64,000 nt of DNA, taken from Hippasteria phrygiana (taxonomy: Eukaryota; Echinodermata; Asteroidea; Valvatida; Goniasteridae). The notes below the pieces were generated by a model. That model saw nothing but the letters and a program-made list of their open reading frames with translations. It was not told the DNA's origin and searched no databases. This document shows positions 1 through 10,802 of this stretch, in pieces. Both the position numbers and the translations under genes were made by a program. How positions within the stretch are numbered: position 1 is the stretch's first letter; the number at the start of each line of letters is the position of its first letter. The DNA is taken from NCBI GenBank assembly GCA_037893225.1, contig JAZGUH010000368.1, positions 434,001 through 498,000 of the forward strand, given 5' to 3'.

Positions 1-701
1 CATGTATAGATAAATCTCGGCCATTTATATAATTATAAACAAAGGTTTTCACCGTTTTTCAGTCGAGATATGGGCGTTGGACCATAATAATGCTGCCTTT
101 CTTATGTAGAGAATTATGATGAGTTGTGATTTTTGATCAGGAAAATGTTCCAGGAGAACCGTCTTTCTTTATGCAAATGCTTGCAATGAACCAAAGAAAT
201 CTTGCCAAAGAAATTTTGTATTCATTTTTATTTCAGAGTTTTTGATAAAGATTTATATAACGTTTACCAAAGTTTTCTACTGTTTATGAAAATAACGTAA
301 GTATACTTAATGTTGTTTAATGTTTCCTCTTTACAGGATTTATGTTTATTTGAAGAAATGTCTGGACTTGGAAGTTCCTGTGATTATGGATGAATGCTAA
401 GTTGTTATGATGCGGCGCTCTGTCGCGTATTATGTTAATTAAGATTCGGCTTATTCTAAATGAGGGCATTTAGGCCTGTCAGGAGGCTATGTGACGCGAC
501 AGAGGGCGCTAGTGCAGCGAATTTGCAGCTCAGTGCAGCAAGCATGCGGGAGCGTGCACTCACCGTATACACTACGGTGGTGGCTCGTGCAGCGGGCACG
601 CTCCGCCCAGTGAGCACGGGGTTGGACGGTGTGGGTCACTGTTCAATGACGTGCAGCACGCGCGCGCAGGCGTATTGCGGCAGGCGGCCGACCGCAAAGG
701 C

Positions 702-708
702 TATAAAA
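702..708 (+). promoter_or_regulatory. TATA box inside the LTR
   Basis: TATAAAA sits in a GC-rich stretch about 300 bp into the LTR. Transcription would start near 730-735. Confidence 0.5.
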
Positions 709-1361
709 GGCGTGTGCTGAGCCAGTTTTAGCGAGCCTTACTTATTAGGTTCACCACGCAACAAACCTTGCTATATTAGGTTTGGCGTATTCGGCAACGG
801 ACGTAGGCTACCACCTTGTGTATTAGGAGGTAGGGATCGTTGTCAGTGTTGTGTGTAGTCGGTTGGGTTCCTTAATTAGGGGTCGAGTTGCATTGTGGTA
901 ATTTGTTCCTTTATTAGGGACGAGATTGCAGTGTGATTCATATCCCCTTGCTTAGGGACCAGAAGTGCGGCGGTAACCCGATGAATCGACTGCCATAGCC
1001 TGGCTTCGGACTCATGTTATGCTTACCAGTCTGGTACATTGCCGATCATGCGCTATTGTAGTGAGTGAGTGGGTTGACGGGCCTTTACTGGTGGTGCGGT
1101 GCGAAACGTTCCTGCCACAGGAGCGTACGAGATTATAGGGCGTGACCGTAACTGCTCGGCACTAGTCGAGTGGGGGCGACATTCCCTATATTGTATTGGC
1201 CCCAGACTTGCTACAGCTCACGAGTTAGTGCGCATGCGTGGTGAATCCGAGATATCCACTAGCTGTAACTGTATTGTGTTGCAAAGCTTTCCTGTACAAT
1301 AGAAGTGTAAGAGCGCCCTCTATAAGACACAAGTTGAGAACTAGGGGTGAGAACAGCTTTG

Positions 1362-1367
1362 AATAAA
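1362..1367 (+). promoter_or_regulatory. LTR poly(A) signal
   Basis: AATAAA lies downstream of the LTR TATA box and upstream of the U5-like segment, as expected at the R/U5 boundary. Confidence 0.45.
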
Positions 1368-1656
1368 CCAGTACACGTTGAGTCTCCTTAAAAGTCATAT
1401 GGTGTCTACAAGCCTGTTTGTTATTGGTTGTTGAGTGTGAGGTCATCATCCCAATTAAAAGACCCGGCAAGTAACGTGACCCGGCCCAGTTTCACCTGTC
1501 CAATACTGGGACGGTATATTTCCATCCCAACGGACGCGTCTCTAACCGCTCAGGGACCCTCTGGTACGTGCCGTCCGCGCCACGCCCCGAGGAGGAGGAC
1601 GAGTGCGCCCTCACCGAGCTCTCTCTCTTCCACCCGAGGGGCGTGACGTCACAAAT

Positions 1657-1674
1657 TGGTGTCAGAAGTGGGAT
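1657..1674 (+). other. primer-binding site for tRNA-Leu
   Basis: TGGTGTCAGAAGTGGGAT is the exact 18-nt complement of the 3' end of animal tRNA-Leu (..ATCCCACTTCTGACA plus CCA). It sits just after the LTR end, where minus-strand DNA synthesis is primed. This is the strongest single evidence that 403-1653 is an LTR. Confidence 0.8.
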
Positions 1675-2120
1675 CAGTGATCGGCACCACACACGAGTTC
1701 CTCGTGGTCGGTGTCGCCCCAAATCTGAACCTCCGTTGTAGGACAATTCTTCGTGCACGCACCTTCCTGCGCGCGTGCGCGTGCGTGTTCTCTTGGTGCT
1801 GGTCGTGTGCTCAATAAGCTAAGCAGGGGCAACTTTTATGAGGGTTAAAATTTTGCACTACACCATTTGCAGTGCTTACAAGATCGACCCCACGCACGTC
1901 AGGTTTTTTCTCATGGCCGTAGTTCTTTGTATTAAAGACATTTACGATGGGGACGAGATTGTTGGACGTTGCCAAGTCACCACGTTTTTGTCTCGCGCGT
2001 GGCGGAAAAGCAATCAAAAATAGGGTCTTTTTTAAACCAATACATAACATCAGCGGTCCGTGCGCGCCGCGCATGGAAACCCATATTACTTGCAACTGAT
2101 TTTAATGGAAACTATTTTAA

Positions 2121-2147
2121 CCATGGAGGAAGGTTCCTTCCTCCATG
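2121..2147. mobile_element. micro-hairpin insertion, copy 1 (27 bp)
   Basis: The insert is a hairpin with arms CATGGAGGAAGG / CCTTCCTCCATG around two bases. It is flanked on both sides by TTTTAA (2115-2120 and 2148-2153), which reads as a 6-bp target duplication. Two more complete copies lie at 8568-8597 and 10501-10522. I do not recognise the family. Confidence 0.6.
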
Positions 2148-2267
2148 TTTTAACGAAAGGCCTAATTTTGTAAAATTAATAATATTTACGTTAGTTTCAA
2201 TATTTTTATTGAATTTTGTTCACATGAATTTTTTAAAACAACACAATGATCTATTTACAGCATTCTA

Positions 2268-2391
2268 AAAAACGGGCTAACCGCCCATGGGGGAACCCCT
2301 GGCCAATTTTCTTTTTCACATGAATTTAAAAAAAATATTTTGGCATAAAAAAACGGGCTAACCGCCCATGGGGGAACCCCTGGCCAATTTT
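2268..2391. repeat. tandem duplication, about 79-bp period
   Basis: The block aaaaaacgggctaaccgccc continuing to ggaacccctggccaattt occurs at about 2268-2311 and again at about 2347-2390. An AT-rich linker with cacatgaattt precedes both. No coding potential was seen. Confidence 0.6.
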
Positions 2392-2833
2392 TGGGGTACT
2401 TTTCTTGTAATTTTCAGGGTTTTTAAGCTATAGCATGCATAAAACAGTACACCTATTACAAAACATTCTTGTTTTATTGTAGCTTGAAAATGAAACATTT
2501 TCTTTATGGCACTCCCAAAAGGGTAAGCTCTGGCAATTCTTTTCTACTTTATTTTTAATGACTTGCATTCACGTTTCAGGAATGCTGTGCTCATTTTGCC
2601 GAAAGCACCACATGAGGCAGGGGACTTATGTTGCATATCTGAAACTTGGAATGGCTCATTTTGTGACTAGAATTACCAGTCCAGAAAGGAAAAGTGGTCA
2701 TTTGATGAAATGTTGATATCCTAAATTTAAAAATCCTAAATTAAATCTCTCATGTTTTTTCCTGAGAAAAAGTACTTGAAAAGCCCAGGAAATGCTCTAA
2801 AATGCACCAGAGAGCATCTAAAGTCCAAAATTT

Positions 2834-2859
2834 CTCGGGGCCCTTAGGCGGGCCCCGAG
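2834..2859. repeat. perfect GC hairpin
   Basis: CTCGGGGCCC, a 6-base loop ttaggc, then GGGCCCCGAG form a 10-bp perfect stem. It is probably a transposon remnant; it is not placed as a terminator of any gene here. Confidence 0.5.
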
Positions 2860-3941
2860 CCCCACGCCATGGCTTCGCAAATTGTCAGTCAACCACAAAA
2901 TAAATCCCCCACAGTTTTGAAAAATCCTGGGGAGAACCCTGATAATGTATCATGATGTACCATGGAGGAATAAAAAAATACATACATGCACAAAATGTGT
3001 CGTTTCTTTGACCGTTTTCTAAACCCCGACATGACATCTCCGCTCCGCGCGATTTACCCTCCGCGCTGTGCGTTGTCAAGTGCAAATAAACACACTGAAT
3101 GCTACCGTCTTATTCCCAGTGTACAATGTACGTACCTACACACTTGCGAACTCGTCTTGAGATCGAGGATTCGAGCGAGGGGTATGGCAATTGTTTGCAA
3201 TAAGGTCAACCCCTGTAGTGCATCTGCGCGTGCGCGTTGCTTTGTTGCTAGCCTTGGTCAAGTGCAAGCAACCGCACTGAATGCCACCGTCTTTCCCCAG
3301 TGTACAAGGCACATATGTACGTGTAGTTACCTGTAGCAAACTGCGTCTTAAGAAAAGATTAAAACACATGCCTATTGTACATTGTGCAATGTCATATCGT
3401 CTTCACAATAAAACGACACAATCGCTTTTTGACAGCTCGCATGTGATCGTCCTTGGTATCATCATTTGTTAATAATCAACAATGCTGAAATAGAAACAAA
3501 CGCTAGTCTTTCTGGAGTGCCATAAAGAAGCCAACTGAAGGTAAATGTCGTAAAACTCAAAATACTCAACGAGCGGAGGGAAGCCTTGTCAACCCGGCCC
3601 CCGTTCCTGCCACGTGCCGGCCCAGACGGCCGGCCCAGCCGCGCCCGACCGCAAATTATTTTTTGGCCCCCGATCTTGCCGACCCTGCCAGCCCCGATAT
3701 TAAATTTTAGCGGATCTGAGCTCAATCCCTGCAGGCCCGGTCCCGCTGGCTCCGATCCTATGATGCCGTGGTGACTTCCATGATGTATTTTGTTTTTTAA
3801 CCCTCTGTTCTTCCGGTAAGGAAAAAGTGACGTCATCACGATAATATCGAATATCGCGATAGTTTTTTGCCGATATTTCGGTATCAAAATAAATGGATAT
3901 CGAACAGCCTTATTACTGACTCGAGTCAACAAGTCTGGTAT
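2860..3941. other. no gene recognised; repeat-derived
   Basis: Two diverged copies of an about 100-bp block containing tcaagtgcaa lie at about 3050-3155 and 3215-3330. A GC-rich patch of unknown origin lies at 3585-3775. No exon of the neighbouring minus-strand receptor gene could be placed here. Confidence 0.4.
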
Positions 3942-3949
3942 GTGGAGTG

Positions 3950-4714
3950 CAGTGTTGTAGTCGAGACCACAAAGTTCGAGACCAAGACAGAGACCGAGAC
4001 CTGATGTACGAGATTGAGACCAAGACTGAGACCTCCTCATCGAGACTGAGACCTCAGACAAATCAGAACTGTAAATAATAAAGACTTTTCAAAGCTTTCT
4101 TTATTATCAATGGATTATTAATGCTGTCCAACTGCTGTGAACATAGGTGCCATCTGTACCTGAAAAACTGTGATTTTTAAGGCTTATAAAAAAGGCCTAC
4201 CCCATAGACTTTGTTGCACAATCCCAAAAGTAACAGCAGGTGACTACATTCCTTTCTCAAACATTGTTCATACAAACTACATGATTTCATTGGGTATCCA
4301 GCACATGTAGCGAACGTTCACTATGAGGTCGTGATGTATCTATCATTCTTACTTTGACTTGTGAACTCGGCCCAGATGCCTTGTAAAGGCCGAACTTGTT
4401 CCTGCCCACTCCGTCAGTTTACTTTTGCAAAACTTGCAAACTGCAGAGTGCTTCATGTCGTTTGCCTTCTTATCATAGAATTCCATTCAAAATGCACACC
4501 ACACAGGAGGGCGAGTGTGAAACTTACACTTTCGACGATTGGTTATTCTTATTGGTTTATTTTTCTATTTTTATAAGTTTTTGTCCGATTATGAAGGAAA
4601 GGTCTTAACACAAAACCCCAAGACCTTTGCTTCGAGATCGAGACCGAGTCTTCAAAATCGAGACCTGGAAACAGCCGAGACCTTAAAATTTCAGTCTCGA
4701 GACATACAACACTG
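3950..4714. mobile_element. non-autonomous hAT element with perfect 8-bp TSD
   Basis: Termini are CAGTGTTGTAGTCGAGACC on the left and an inverted ..CTCGAGACATACAACACTG on the right, so the ends are inverted repeats beginning CAGTGTTGTA. Both sides carry the identical octamer GTGGAGTG (3942-3949 and 4715-4722), the hAT-type duplication. Subterminal GAGACC-type repeats occur at both ends (about 3960-4060 and 4630-4705). There is no transposase ORF. It sits in the intron after the receptor's transmembrane exon. Confidence 0.85.
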
Positions 4715-4746
4715 GTGGAGTGTGTGTAATCATTGTGAAATCTTAC

Positions 4747-4974
4747 CTCTACCATCTTCACTTTCTGGATTTTGCTGTTCTTCAATATCCTCCTGATTGG
4801 CCTGTACATATGCCTGTCGCTGCTGCTGGCGTCTTCTAGTAATTAAACTGAAGTGCTTCTTGTTGTAAACTAATCCGCATCCCAGTATAAGAACAAGTAA
4901 TACAAGGATCACAAAGCAGATGACAAGAGTCATCAGTCCCGAGGGTGAGATTGGAATGAAGGGATCATTGGCCT
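4747..4974 (-). CDS. TNFR-like receptor, transmembrane exon
   Basis: Acceptor aaatttcag|ag, donor agag|gtaaga. It encodes a short proline-containing juxtamembrane part, an about 22-residue hydrophobic helix, KKHFSLITRRRQQQRQ and an acidic tail. It starts with two bases and ends in phase 1, so at least one more exon follows to the left. Confidence 0.72.
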
Positions 4975-7123
4975 CTGAAATTTGAGACGGAAAAACACAG
5001 CTTGTTACATCATCTCTCTGCATTTCAATGATCACGAGCTGCCACGGCTCTCCAATAGGTTTGGGTGACTATGCAGGAGCTGACTTTATTGGACTCCAGC
5101 ATCAGAAGTAAGGAAGGCATGGGGCACAGGGCCAGAGAGAACATATAGACCACATAAGAATCAATTAAGCTACAATAAAGAGATCAAGCTGCAAGACTGA
5201 CCTTTTTCCTCATCAGCATTCACTGATTCAGCATTTTCAAAGACGTCTTCATTTGTCCCTTCAGTTGGTTGTTTTTTAGGGGGCTGCCGCACCGTACTGT
5301 CAGCTGATGTCACCAAAGCCCCCTCGTCATGATTTCTGGCACTTGTGTGATCCAGGATGTCACTCACAACACCGGCTGATGTTTCACGAGTCACACGGAC
5401 AGTGGTACTACCGAGGGCAGTAGATGGCTGTGTGGAAGTGGGTAAATATTGGCACTGTGGTTCACGCTCAGGTTCAGACAAGAAACTGCAAGGATGGCAC
5501 AGATCAGGCCGGTCTTTCTGATGATAATACCTGAAGGAGTTAAAATGGAGAATAATTATAGGTCAGCAGGGAAGCGCAATATCATATGGGTTAAATGACT
5601 AAACTGTCTGCCATATCCGAGGACAAGTTTCTAATTATCTGGTTAACATAAGAAGTGCATTCCATTCCCACCTTTCCTCTAATTAACTCCAACTAAAGGT
5701 GGCATCTTTAATGGATGTGAGACTTGATGCTTAAAAACCCAGTATATTGTAATCTGGCAACTGCCATTTTATTTTAAAGTTCTGTTAAGGTGGTGTTATG
5801 CCTGCACGTGCATCACAGGTATTTTTCACATTTGAGGTGTGAGCGTGTTTTGCCAAGTTGGAAAAGCCTGTTGCACATGAGCGTTAGAAACACGGTCCGG
5901 TGCGATGAAATTGCGTTGATGTCACGAACGCACGGATTCCATGCCGTGTGAAAGTGTATCCCTGTCACCAAATCGCATGGGTCCCGTGCGGTTCATGATG
6001 AGGGATTGGGACCTCCAGAAAAATTTCGCATCGATGCGATCAGTCTTATTAGTTCAGACAGCGTTTTAGCTAAAATGGTAAAAGTTAAAATGGTCACTCA
6101 CCAAGGGTGGCCGGTCGTAACGTACCGAGCGTTTAGACACTGTTTTAAGTATAGGGAGTTCAACTCAAAGTGGTTTAAATCTCCATTCTAGGGCTACATT
6201 GAAACTTCCGCTCATTTACATAAAGCGCGTGCTAGTTCATGTGTTTCATCCATTGATCCCATTATAATAATAATGCGAGCTGAGAAGGTTTCAGGAATGA
6301 TTAATGGGCCCGATGACCAGGGTTATTAATATTTGTAAAGCGCTTTGATCTTGGCAAAAGCGCTAATATTATTATTAAAATCAAAAAATTAGCTGGCCTG
6401 ACGTTTCGAACTTAAGCAAGTTCTTTCTCAAAGGTGAATGACAGAGTACAAGAAACAAACATGTAGGGAACACATTATTATTAATGCTTTCATCAAAAAA
6501 TTCTGTGTTGGCCGCGCTGCTTTAAACTGGTTGCCTGCATACTTGTTTCGTTAAATTAGCTGACCTTAAATTTCGTGTTGAAGGGCTTTCGTTTTATTAC
6601 ACGCGCTTTCTGGGTTTTTGTCATATCATAAATCTTTTAGTTTCTGGGATAGTCGTATATTTTTTCCGAATTTCTTGTGATAGGCTCGTCTAGGGCATAT
6701 TGTACATCCTCCTCGGCCCATACCGCTATGAGCCCCTTCACTTATCTTCTTTTGCCAAGATCGAACTTCGCCCCACGCAATCTAGATCCTTTCATGGTCG
6801 CTGATCGAATGCAAAGCCTTGGCCATTATGGTTTTAAATCAATTATTATCAAAAACTATTGGAACAGTCGACTAAATGTAAGGGTAAACCAAGAGCAGAA
6901 AGATGCAGGTGAAGGCTATTAGCAAATTGATCGGTCTACTGACTAATTACCCTGACATGCAAGGGCCACATGCAGTGTCACTTGTAGCGTTACACATGAT
7001 ATTCCCAATGGTATTCTCACACAGTCGACAAGGTATGCAGCGCTTATCAACTGAGTCACAGAAGTATCCCATGGGACAGCCCGGTACACACAAAGCATTC
7101 ATGCCTCCCTGTCCACCAATCTC
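4747..7123 (-). CDS. TNF receptor superfamily member, EDAR/XEDAR-like (partial, 3 exons)
   Basis: Exons in transcript order are 7123-6951, 5530-5202 and 4974-4747, all with AG acceptors and GT donors and compatible phases, giving 243 residues. Exon A and the start of exon B encode a cysteine-rich domain (CVPGCPMGYFC, CIPCRLC, CNATSDTACGPC, then DLCHPC across the junction), typical of TNFR repeats. The CNATSD..CGPC..GYY spacing resembles XEDAR/EDAR from memory. A Ser/Thr-rich stalk follows. Exon C has a transmembrane helix (LVICFVILVLLVLILGCGLV), a basic stop-transfer stretch, then an acidic Gln/Glu-rich tail. The family binds TNF-type ligands and signals through adaptors. No death domain or signal peptide is visible; both could lie in exons not recovered. 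Confidence 0.72.
5202..5530 (-). CDS. TNFR-like receptor, second CRD half and stalk exon
   Basis: Acceptor ccttcag|g, donor aaag|gtcagt. It begins YYHQKDRPDLCHPC, completing the cysteine-rich domain, then runs into a stalk rich in Thr, Ser, Asp and Glu with no further cysteine pairs. The one-base phase matches the upstream exon exactly. Confidence 0.72.
5531..6950. other. receptor intron, repeat-rich
   Basis: Contains a hammerhead-like repeat at about 6385-6475 that is nearly identical to one at 45625-45725. There is a diverged short repeat at 5780-6000 and no coding exon that I can support. Confidence 0.4.
6385..6475 (-). repeat. degenerate hammerhead-type repeat
   Basis: The minus strand reads TTGAGAAAGAACTTG, then CTTAAGTTCGAAACGTCAGG: a stem with GAAAC and GTC in hammerhead order, but the CTGATGA core is altered. 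The same about 90-bp sequence recurs at 45625-45725. Confidence 0.5.
6951..7123 (-). CDS. TNFR-like receptor, cysteine-rich exon
   Basis: Acceptor tatttcag|gag, donor tcagg|gtaatt. It encodes 57 residues with nine cysteines in TNFR spacing. It starts in phase 0, so the initiating exon with the signal peptide lies upstream (higher coordinates); I could not place it confidently. Confidence 0.72.
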
Positions 7124-7857
7124 CTGAAATAAATTGAAATTTACCTAATAAGCAAAGTTGAAGCTTCCATCCTAATTGGCCAGTCCCATAAATGTATCAA
7201 CAACAGTGTTGTCATAATTTTGAGTACACATTACTGAATGCACCTCTGAGGATGAACTCTCTTCACAAACTGACAAAGGACGGGATTTGTTGTCCTTTGA
7301 GGAAAAATAAATTGCCCCTATACCCAGTGCAGTGACAGAGGCTGGGCAGCACAAATGGGGGTAAAATTAAAAGAGACCAGGAACCAATATGAAAATGTAA
7401 ATTTCACATAAAATTCCTAGAAGTGTTGGAAAGAGGGTTAATTATGCTGGTATGTACTTGTATATGGACAATAGCACACAATGTGTCATAAGCCTGTTTT
7501 ACACTGCTTTAAGCTGTGCCCGCTAGTGTCAGAAAATGTCTGATCAATGCCCCCTCTCTCTCCCCCCCCCCCCCCCAACTTTTTAAAAAATGTCCACGTT
7601 CGGCAGGTGACAGGAATTTCATCATCATCCCCCCAATTGGGGGTTGAATCTATGCCCTTGGTTCCAACCAACTTCCTTTTTGGAGGCAGAATTATTTTGT
7701 TTCTTCTCTAAACATAATTAAGAAAATTTGCTAGGGGAATGAAGTAACTTTCTCTCAGTGAATCGATCCAAGTTTTGAATCTATTTGAATGACTACACCC
7801 CGAGTGAATGAAGTCATCTTGAAAAAAAAATGACCGCGTCCATCTTGGCAAATATGT

Positions 7858-8690
7858 GACCGGCTCTGGCAAAACCTCACGCTTCTCGGCATTTCCCATT
7901 AAGCAGTATGGGCTCGCAACATTAAAAAAATGGTATCAGTGATATTAAAACCCCAATATTGAAATTTGTGACAGGCTCCAGCAAAACCCTAGTCTATTGG
8001 AATAGCCGCTCGTGCAACGCGACAAGCGTCTATAATATGTTGCATATTTGGCGATTAATTATGCAAGACATCTGCCTCTTGACCTCTAGATTTTGACCAA
8101 TCAGCCTGCTCGTTTTTTGGACCTTCGGGAAACCGCTGATCAGGGCATGCGCTGCTACCCGGCCACGTAACGCGCCCCGGATATGCATATCTTTGAGAAA
8201 TGTAAACATTTCTGCGCGCCCACGGAATCATGTTGCAGTTGTACTGTGCGTACTGCGTACCGCGTGCGCGTGCTGGGGGAGCACGCGACATGCGCAGCGG
8301 CATTTGAATTATTTTATAACTGCCATCGCATGCTACACATACGTGCCGTGATGAATTCAACCAATCAGTACATTCGTCCACATTTCTGATAAAAATGACG
8401 TCACAAGTTTGCAAAATCCACTCCGATTGCGCGCGCGCGGGGTCGCATAAATTAGCATGTCCGCATCAGACGTTGATATGCAATGCAATGCAATGCATGC
8501 AACGTCTGTACTCAGTCTAGCAAAACCCAACACTTGGGGTGAAATTTCAATATTGGGGTTGGTATCACCATGGAAGTAGGAAATCCTACCTCCATGGTAT
8601 CACTGATGTCATTTTTTAATGTCGCGGGCCCATACCGCGTATGGGAAATGCCGAGAAGCGTCGGATTTTGCCAGAGCCGGTCGGGAGTAA
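7858..8690. mobile_element. element with about 150-bp terminal inverted repeats
   Basis: The left end (about 7858-8010, starting ccggctctggcaaaacc) is the reverse complement of about 8512-8690, which ends ttttgccagagccgg. The interior has no transposase ORF. The right arm additionally carries the micro-hairpin at 8568-8597, absent from the left arm. The ends resemble the element at 29199-29645. Confidence 0.65.
8568..8597. mobile_element. micro-hairpin insertion, copy 2 (30 bp)
   Basis: The insert has inverted arms CCATGG(A)AGTAGGA / TCCTACCTCCATGG and is flanked by TATCA on both sides (8563-8567 and 8598-8602). The opposite arm of the host inverted repeat, near 7935, has cagtgata followed by cccc without the insert. 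That supplies an unfilled site and shows this is a recent insertion with a 5-bp duplication. Confidence 0.7.
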
Positions 8691-9605
8691 AACCCAAATC
8701 CCCAAAAAAGAGCCAAGGGAGACAGGACCATGATATTATTATTATTATTATTATTTATTCGGCCAAATTTCAATGAACAACAAAACAACTTTATACAAGA
8801 AAACGAGAAAAATACAAAATTAAGAAAAGATACATGAGGGGGAGGAGAGAGAGTGGTATGGGAAAGGGTGGGACTGGTATAGGTGGGATGGTTAGGGAGG
8901 AGATTGGTGGTATGGTGGGGGGGGGGGGGGGGGGGGGGGGTAGGGAGAGGAGAGATTGGTGGGAGGGGGATATACAAAAACAATCAATTTAAAGCCGGCC
9001 AGGATAGACAAAAGTGTACTGAAACACTGTGGCCCGAAAGCCTGTCTATCCAAATATAGTTTACAATTAATACATACCTGCCTCTCTGCTGGAATTGGCA
9101 TTATATTGAGAATTAGGGTCACTAACACGAGAGCCCTAGTTCTATTGCTGTTTCTTGTTTTTCTGGCCATGATAAACATGGGGGTAGAAAAATGGTTTAA
9201 ACAACCGAAACAGTTTCGTTTAGAGCTAGTTCCAGGGCCAATTGGGCCTGAAAAAGTACAGGTAAATGGGGGATCCCCTGGCCCTGTTAGTAAGTATTAC
9301 CTCACCATTTAAAAAATAGAAGTGCAAAACTAGTTACCAATTGTACCTTATTTTTTAAATGTTTTATTTTGAAAGAACGCTAACGTAAAAATGAAATAAT
9401 TTGTTTTATATTTTTTTTGAATAATTACCTGTTACTTGTTTATAGGCCTATACATTTTATTATATAGGCTACACAAAAATAACAAGACATTTGCTAAACC
9501 AACTGAATGATGTCATTCGAACACGTGAAAGGGTTCAACGGGTTTAACCAATAATAGGACTAAGGAGTCTGATTTTCATATGACACTCGTTAATTTGGTT
9601 GTCGG

Positions 9606-9755
9606 TCACTTCGCCCAAAAACCACTTCGCCCTCAACCACTTCGCCCTAACGCCACTTCGCCTAAACGCCACTTCGCCCAATTACCCCTTCGCCCAAACG
9701 CCACTTCGCCCAAAAACCACTTCGCCCATAAACCACTTCGCCCAAAAACCACTTA
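9606..9755 (+). repeat. 16-bp minisatellite array A (foldback left outer)
   Basis: Units of cacttcgcccaaaaac and close variants repeat about nine times. This is the outer array of the left arm, inverted relative to array D. Confidence 0.8.
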
Positions 9756-9984
9756 TTACCAGTGTTCCTTCCTCCATGGTATTATCATGGGTTCTTCCTC
9801 CATGGTATTATGTACTGAGACTTTTTGAGAAAAATGACACCGCCACTGCCCTGGAAGAGTTTTAAGCCAAAAAAGGATAGGGCCTATCAGTGTTTTTCGA
9901 AAGTACAAAATGACTGTGTTTTGCCCAACTTACTAGTTCTTTTTCGCGGTTTTTTTTTCGCCCTTCCCGTACGGTAAAGCCGGA

Positions 9985-10105
9985 ATCACGATCATGTGTC
10001 CGTATTGCGTTATGCGTAAAAATGACACGTAAAGCAATGGATCACGCGAAACGGATAACGCAATACGCATTGCGGATATGATCGCAATGCGGACACACGG
10101 AATCT
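9985..10105. repeat. palindromic insert in foldback left arm
   Basis: Inverted ends with cattgcggacacac-type sequence (atgtgtccgtattgcg against cgcaatgcggacacac) flank about 80 bp. The corresponding part of the right arm lacks it, so it looks like a nested MITE. Confidence 0.45.
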
Positions 10106-10500
10106 TTTTCACTTTTTGTGTTTGACACCTGTCGTTCAGTTCAGTTCAATGATTTTTAGCACCCAAGATTTTGTTCCTAATGTTCGTTTTCGTTTAGGGA
10201 CATTCTATTTCGTTTTGATGGTGCATTCAAGACTTTATTTGCGTTCTTATATTGAGTTTTGTGACATCCTTTTTGTGACCATGCTTTTCTTTTCTTATTA
10301 GTTTATGCATGGGCAATTATTTTCATCAAGTGGTCATTCAAACGATTTTTTTAATTCCCTTGTGGATTGTTTGATGATTTTTAAAATTGATATATTTTCC
10401 AAGAGGTTTTTAGAAAAATTTCGTAACATTTATAATGTAATTTTTTTACAAACATTTATAATTGTAACATCTTAACTGATATGAGGGATTGTGTATGTAA

Positions 10501-10522
10501 CCATGGAGTTCCTTCCTCCATG
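10501..10522. mobile_element. micro-hairpin insertion, copy 3 (22 bp)
   Basis: CCATGGAG ttcctt CCTCCATG is flanked by ATGTAA on both sides (10495-10500 and 10523-10528). The matching point in the right foldback arm (about 11655-11675, minus strand) reads gtatgtaacgaac without the insert, which is the unfilled site. The copy equals copy 1 minus five bases. Confidence 0.7.
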
Positions 10523-10584
10523 ATGTAACGAACTAATGAAATGAAAATAGGGCATACGGATCGGGCACGGCCGGCCCAGGACGA

Positions 10585-10770
10585 AAGTTTTTGGGCGAAG
10601 TGGTTTTTGGGCGAAGTGGTTTTTGGGCGAAGTGGTAATTGGGCGAAGTGGTAATTGGGCGAAGGGGTAATTGGGCGAAGGGGTAATTGGGCGAAGGGGT
10701 AATTGGGCGAAGTGGCGTTTGGGCGAAAGGGCAAAGTGGTTGAGGGCGAAGTGGTTTTTGGGCGAAGTGA
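10585..10770 (-). repeat. 16-bp minisatellite array B (foldback left inner)
   Basis: About eleven units of gtggtaattgggcgaa type on the plus strand. It pairs with array C in the opposite arm. Confidence 0.8.
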
Positions 10771-10802
10771 CTGTAAAGCGATAATTTACATTACAAATAA
10801 AG

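Larger units (their letters stand above)
403..1653 (+). mobile_element. 5' LTR of a tRNA-Leu-primed LTR retrotransposon
   Basis: The segment starts TGTTATGATG and ends GTCACA, the usual TG..CA termini. It holds a TATA box (ctataaaagg, 701-710) and a poly(A) signal (AATAAA, 1362-1367) in the right order for U3-R-U5. A perfect primer-binding site follows four bases later. The left boundary is inferred from the TGT..ACA pattern because no second LTR is available to define it. No gag-pol reading frame follows on the plus strand, so this is a truncated copy. The Gypsy/Ty3 class is likely from the primer, but unproven. Confidence 0.6.
7124..9596. other. intergenic, transposon-derived, no gene recognised
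   Basis: Holds a homopolymer C tract (about 7564-7578), an element with long inverted ends (7858-8690), an (ATT)n tract (about 8733-8757), a poly(G) tract (about 8917-8940), and a LINE-tail-like stretch around 8750-9060. Short ORFs show no family match. Confidence 0.45.

Noticed and set aside
460..720. 86-codon plus-strand ORF in the LTR
   Set aside because: Lies across the U3 region and TATA box, with no recognisable protein.
3462..4061. 199-codon minus-strand ORF
   Set aside because: Its N-terminal part is the repetitive end of the hAT element and the rest is a GC-rich patch without family resemblance.
7172..7354. Signal-peptide exon of the TNFR-like gene
   Set aside because: The minus-strand ORF has no convincing hydrophobic leader or in-phase donor before the exon at 7123.
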